Source: Geomonas diazotrophica (lineage in GTDB: Bacteria; Desulfobacterota; Desulfuromonadia; Geobacterales; Geobacteraceae). Taken from it: DNA of 64,000 bases. Position numbers and translations under genes: made by a program. Every line of letters starts with the position of its first letter. Within the stretch, counting starts at the first letter, position 1. Below are positions 60,779 to 64,000 of the stretch, piece after piece. The notes under the pieces were generated by a model, which saw only the letters and a program-made list of their open reading frames with translations, ran no database searches and was not told the DNA's origin. Where the stretch lies: contig NZ_JAHLMF010000001.1 of NCBI RefSeq assembly GCF_018919385.1, forward strand, positions 462,004 to 526,003. Direction: 5' to 3'.

Positions 60779-61660
60779 CTAGGCGTCGTTGTCATTTCCC
60801 TTGTCATTGCTGTTGCTGGCGTTGCTGCCGTTTTTCCCGTTTTTCCCCCCCACCACCAGGAAGATGATGAAGCCAACCACGCAGACGATGATCGCCGTCG
60901 CGCTCACCCGAAGTATGTTGAACTCGTAGCTCTTGCTGTTGGGATCGAAGCTGAAGCAGTAGCTCACCATCTTGCTTATGGTAGTGCCGATGCGCCCCTG
61001 GCGCGCTTCCATCAGGGCGAGGGTAAGGTCCTTGGGAAGGAACTGCGTGCCGTAAAGGTAACGCACGATCATGCCGTCCCGCGCCACGACGAAGCTGACC
61101 ACGGGATGCACGAAGTCGTTGCCCTTGCGTTGGAAATGGAACCCGGCCGCATCGGTGAGCCTCCGTATGCTGGCGGCGTCGCCGGTGAGGAACGTCCAGT
61201 TCCCCTGCGGAAATTTCCCCTTCATCACCGTCTGATACAGGTGCTTCGACTTCAGCGCCCGCTGCGGGTTCTCACGCTCGTCGAAGCTGACAGAGATGAC
61301 CCGATATTCTCTCCCCGGTTCCAGCTTGATCTCGGGGAGCGCCCTGGCCAGCCCTTCCTGCAGATAGTTGCAGACGTTGGTGCAGGAATAGTAGACCGGG
61401 AGGATGATGGTCGGGCCGGTGATCAGTTCCTGCAGGCGTCGCTGGCGCCCGTCTTCGTCCTTGAATACCAGGTCCAGGGGGATCTTCGCTCCCAGCCGCT
61501 CGTCGAGCCCCACGTTCGCATCCGCCTGTGGTGCGCCCTCATGGTGGGCGGAGGCGTCCTCCTCGCTATGGGCGCGCACGGCTGCCGGGAGCAGCAACAG
61601 GACCACCGCTCCCAACAACGCCGCCCGCCTGAGAAAACGAATGATGAGCCTCAATTCCAT
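60779..61660 (-). CDS. SCO1/SenC-type copper chaperone
   Basis: A 293-residue exported protein with a signal or anchor (about 13-30), a thioredoxin-like domain with copper ligands Cys93 and Cys97 (YYSCTNVCNYL) and a distal His in NDFVHPVVSF. There is also a C-terminal transmembrane helix (AIIVCVVGFIIFLVVGG) and an Asn/Gly/Lys tail. It delivers copper to the CuA site of subunit II. AGAGG before the ATG at 61660 decides the start. It is first in the cox operon. Confidence 0.92.
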   Translation of the reverse strand: MELRLIIRFLRRAALLGAVVLLLLPAAVRAHSEEDASAHHEGAPQADANVGLDERLGAKIPLDLVFKDEDGRQRRLQELITGPTIILPVYYSCTNVCNYLQEGLARALPEIKLEPGREYRVISVSFDERENPQRALKSKHLYQTVMKGKFPQGNWTFLTGDAASIRRLTDAAGFHFQRKGNDFVHPVVSFVVARDGMIVRYLYGTQFLPKDLTLALMEARQGRIGTTISKMVSYCFSFDPNSKSYEFNILRVSATAIIVCVVGFIIFLVVGGKNGKNGSNASNSNDKGNDNDA

Positions 61661-61912
61661 TAGACCTCTCATGGGAAAAACAAGTGCTCATTATAAATCA
61701 ATCTTCCCGGCTGTCCACATGAGGTGAAATTATTTAGAACCGAGCCGCCCGTCTGCGGCTTTTCCCCCTGCGATGTTGGGTTGGATGCGCCACCGGGGAA
61801 GATTAAGCTTGACTTAATTTTGTTATACATTAGACTGCACCAATATTGTTCCTCATATGGCAGGCAGGTCGGGGAGCGGTCCGAGGCTTTCCCGGCAACA
61901 AGGAGGCCGACG

Positions 61913-62101
61913 ATGAAGAGTTTTCCTTGCAAGATCGTGATGGCAGTAATCATACTCTCCTGCGGTTTCGTGATGCAGATCGAACAATCGGAAAAAGTCC
62001 AGCAGAGGCAGAGAAACCAGCAGATCAACAACCCCGAAATAGCCGCCAGCCTCGCCGCCGCCCAAGATCGGCTGCACCAAGGCGGGCGCTCTTCCTGGTA
62101 A
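61913..62101 (+). CDS. Small exported or membrane peptide
   Basis: A 62-residue protein with an N-terminal hydrophobic stretch (IVMAVIILSCGFVM) and a Gln/Arg-rich tail. AAGGAGG lies 6 bp before the ATG at 61913. No family is recognised. It is divergent from the cox operon. Confidence 0.6.
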   Translation: MKSFPCKIVMAVIILSCGFVMQIEQSEKVQQRQRNQQINNPEIAASLAAAQDRLHQGGRSSW

Positions 62102-62248
62102 ACGCGTATATGAACGTGCTTCATGCGTCATCTCGTTCATAGGGGTCGCAGCTCAATTCAACGTATACGAATCAATATCTTTAAAGTTTTCCCCTTTACC
62201 AGACGATAATCTCCTTGAGTGTGCAAAGCCGAGAAAAGGAGATCGTCC

Positions 62249-63805
62249 ATGTCTTTTAGTGCCCGCCTAATCACGATCAACCTGATTGCTGTCTGTGCGA
62301 CGGTCACCTCTACCATTGCCTTGGGGAATTGCGGCAACATCCTGACAATGGTGGCGGCCGGAACCTTCATCTTTGTAATTTCCGCGCTGGCCAGCTGGCT
62401 GGTGGCCCGCTCCGAATCGCGGGTCCTGCGGGAGATCGCCGACGCACTGGAGGCCGCGGCCCAGGGCACGCTCTCCCGCCGCGTCGAGGACATCCCCAGC
62501 GGCGAGATCGGGCGTATCGCAAACGCCTTCAACAACATGATGGGGGACTGGAACAAGACCATGCACCAGTTCTTTACCGTGACCGACTTGGTCAGGGACT
62601 CCGTTGCACTGGTGAGCGCCACCAACGACGCCATGGCGTCCGCCGCCGAAGACGTCGCCATGCAGGCGTCCACCATCGCCACCGCCAGCGAGGAGATGTC
62701 GGCCACCTCCGCCGACATCGCGCGCAACTGCATCTACGCCGCAGAAAATGCCCACAAGGCCACCGCCGAGACCAACGCCGGTGCGGAGATCGTCAGGAAC
62801 AGCGCGGTACTCATGGAGAACATCGCGCAGCGGGTCACCTCCACCTCCACATCGGTGGCAGGGCTTGGTGAGCGTTCCGACCAGATCGGCGCCATAGCCG
62901 GCACTATCGAGGACATCGCCGACCAGACCAACCTCCTCGCATTGAACGCGGCCATCGAGGCCGCCCGCGCCGGCGAGACCGGGCGCGGTTTCGCGGTTGT
63001 AGCGGACGAGGTACGGGCCCTGGCCGAGCGGACCACCCGAGCCACCAAGGAGATCGACACCATGATCAAGTCGATCCAGAGCGAGACGCGGGACGCCGTC
63101 GGCGCCATGAGCGAGGGGGTGGCGCAGGTGAACCAGGGAACGGCCGAGACCTGCCGCTCCGGCGAGGCCCTGAACGGGATCCTGAGCATGATCAACGACC
63201 TGACCATGCAGCTCTCCCAGATCGCCACCGCCGCCGAGGAGCAGACCGCCACCACGCACGAGATCACCGGCAACATCCAGATGATCACCAGCGTGGTCAA
63301 CAGCAACGTGGAGAGCGCCCGCAACACCAAGGCCGCCACCAGCAAGCTGGTGCAGCAGGTGGACGAGCTGCACGAACTGGTTTCGCACTTCCAGCTCTCC
63401 GACGCCATGGTCTGGGACCAGAGCTTCGCCACCACCATCAACACCTTCGACGAGCAGCACAAGAAGCTGTTCGCCATGGTGAACGAGCTGGCCCAGGCGA
63501 TGCAGCACAAGCGGAGCAAGGAAGTCATCGGTTCCGTGCTGCAGCGCCTGATCGAGTACACCGGGAGCCACTTCGCCGCCGAGGAAGAGGCTTTCCGCAA
63601 ATCCGGCTATCCCGAGGAGACCGCGCACGTCCAGCAGCACAAGGCCCTGGTGAGCCAGGTGCTCGAGCTCCAGCAGAAATTCAATTCGGGCGAAACGGTG
63701 CTCACCCACGACGTCATCGAATTCCTGCAGAACTGGCTGGTGAACCACATCAAGGGGACCGACAAGCGCTACGCCCCCCACCTCACCAAGGCCGGCGTCC
63801 GCTAA
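62249..63805 (+). CDS. Chemoreceptor with C-terminal bacteriohemerythrin domain
   Basis: A 518-residue methyl-accepting protein. Two closely spaced transmembrane helices (6-28, 30-48), a HAMP domain (about 50-100), and a signalling domain with the hairpin tip [20 protein letters not shown] follow. At the C-terminus (about 385-518) is a hemerythrin domain with all diiron ligands: [29 protein letters not shown] and NHIKGTD. It probably senses O2 directly in the cytoplasm, like DcrH of Desulfovibrio. AAGGAG precedes the ATG at 62249. It lies beside the cox operon. Confidence 0.93.
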   Translation: MSFSARLITINLIAVCATVTSTIALGNCGNILTMVAAGTFIFVISALASWLVARSESRVLREIADALEAAAQGTLSRRVEDIPSGEIGRIANAFNNMMGDWNKTMHQFFTVTDLVRDSVALVSATNDAMASAAEDVAMQASTIATASEEMSATSADIARNCIYAAENAHKATAETNAGAEIVRNSAVLMENIAQRVTSTSTSVAGLGERSDQIGAIAGTIEDIADQTNLLALNAAIEAARAGETGRGFAVVADEVRALAERTTRATKEIDTMIKSIQSETRDAVGAMSEGVAQVNQGTAETCRSGEALNGILSMINDLTMQLSQIATAAEEQTATTHEITGNIQMITSVVNSNVESARNTKAATSKLVQQVDELHELVSHFQLSDAMVWDQSFATTINTFDEQHKKLFAMVNELAQAMQHKRSKEVIGSVLQRLIEYTGSHFAAEEEAFRKSGYPEETAHVQQHKALVSQVLELQQKFNSGETVLTHDVIEFLQNWLVNHIKGTDKRYAPHLTKAGVR

Positions 63806-63817
63806 GGTAAAACCATT

Positions 63818-63847
63818 TAACAGGGATAAAGGGGATAAAAGGGATAA
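63818..63847. repeat. Short GGGATAA repeats
   Basis: Three copies of GGGATAA, or GGGATAAA, with steps of 9 bp follow the chemoreceptor stop. Significance unclear. Confidence 0.4.
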
Positions 63848-63901
63848 CTGCGTAAATCAGAAGCTGGCCTATCTTCGCAATAGAGGACACGTTAGAAACC
63901 C

Positions 63902-64000
63902 TTATGCTGCCATCTTCAACTCCTGCTGCTCGAACTCTTCTGGGGAGCAATAGCCAATGGCAGAGTGTAGCCTCTTGCGATTGTAAAAACCTTCGATGTA
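63902..64000 (-). CDS. C-terminus of an IS3-family transposase
   Basis: Thirty-two residues, YIEGFYNRKRLHSAIGYCSP to QELKMAA, are the end of an IS3-type OrfB (DDE) transposase: FYN-KR-HSA-GY-SP is diagnostic. The rest lies beyond the window. The bases around 63868-63895 (CTTCGCAATAGAGGACACG) probably contain the terminal inverted repeat. Confidence 0.9.
   Translation of the reverse strand, partial: YIEGFYNRKRLHSAIGYCSPEEFEQQELKMAA

Overview
The window looks like a chromosomal segment of a member of the Geobacterales (Desulfuromonadota). The coding sequence is GC-rich with many two-component systems. It carries a caa3-type oxidase operon beside a chemoreceptor with a C-terminal hemerythrin domain, a KimA-type transporter with KdpDE-like regulators, and several small zinc-binding and DUF proteins I associate with this group. 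The species cannot be fixed from the sequence alone.

Layout. Positions 1-7.4 kb hold an OmpR-family two-component system, a small PAS-like protein, a multicopper oxidase and an altered histidine kinase. Positions 7.8-10.1 kb hold two tRNA-Arg and two tRNA-Ser genes leading into serS. Positions 10.2-12 kb hold thpR and a lone flagellin. Positions 12.1-16.4 kb hold a leftward kimA-kdpD-like-kdpE-like cluster with repeated TCAAGA sites upstream. Positions 33.6-47 kb are ordinary chromosome: DUF1847, DUF2288, YceH, SlyD with a cysteine/aspartate-rich insert, dus, an MFS carrier, guaC, an ovothiol operon (ovoA, a PLP lyase, a DsrE-like protein), hicAB and an OmpA-like lipoprotein. Positions 47-56 kb hold small lipoproteins, two arrays of 21-bp repeats, cmoAB, two PstS-like binding proteins, tdh-kbl and an outer-membrane porin. 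Positions 56.4-61.7 kb hold a sco-coxACDB-ctaB operon. The window ends with the hemerythrin chemoreceptor and the 3' end of an IS3-family transposase.

The most interesting part is 16.9-33.6 kb. A 16-kb element (17612-33610) is inserted in the last codons of the DUF1847 gene between 21-bp direct repeats that rebuild the reading frame. It encodes a tyrosine integrase, an HTH repressor, two AlpA-like proteins, a replication protein and a DnaB-type helicase. It also encodes a Mor-like activator, an HK97-type capsid protein, a P27-type small terminase and a tape measure protein. I see no large terminase, portal, prohead protease or tail tube, so it looks like a phage satellite with its own capsid gene rather than a full prophage. 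Its left end carries probable cargo (a PD-(D/E)XK-like protein and two membrane proteins) and a phased row of DnaA boxes. A third, older copy of the attachment site at 16901 lies exactly 80 bp from a third copy of an internal end motif, just as in the main element. A 711-bp second element or remnant carrying an FKBP gene is therefore stacked at the same site.

How the genes work together. In the element, one compact leftward operon would run replication, the Mor-like switch, capsid, packaging and tape measure in that order, with the repressor facing it from the right. On the chromosome, the KdpDE-like pair probably controls potassium uptake by KimA, the ovo genes make a thiol-histidine antioxidant, and the cox operon with the hemerythrin receptor suggests that this mostly anaerobic lineage senses and uses oxygen.
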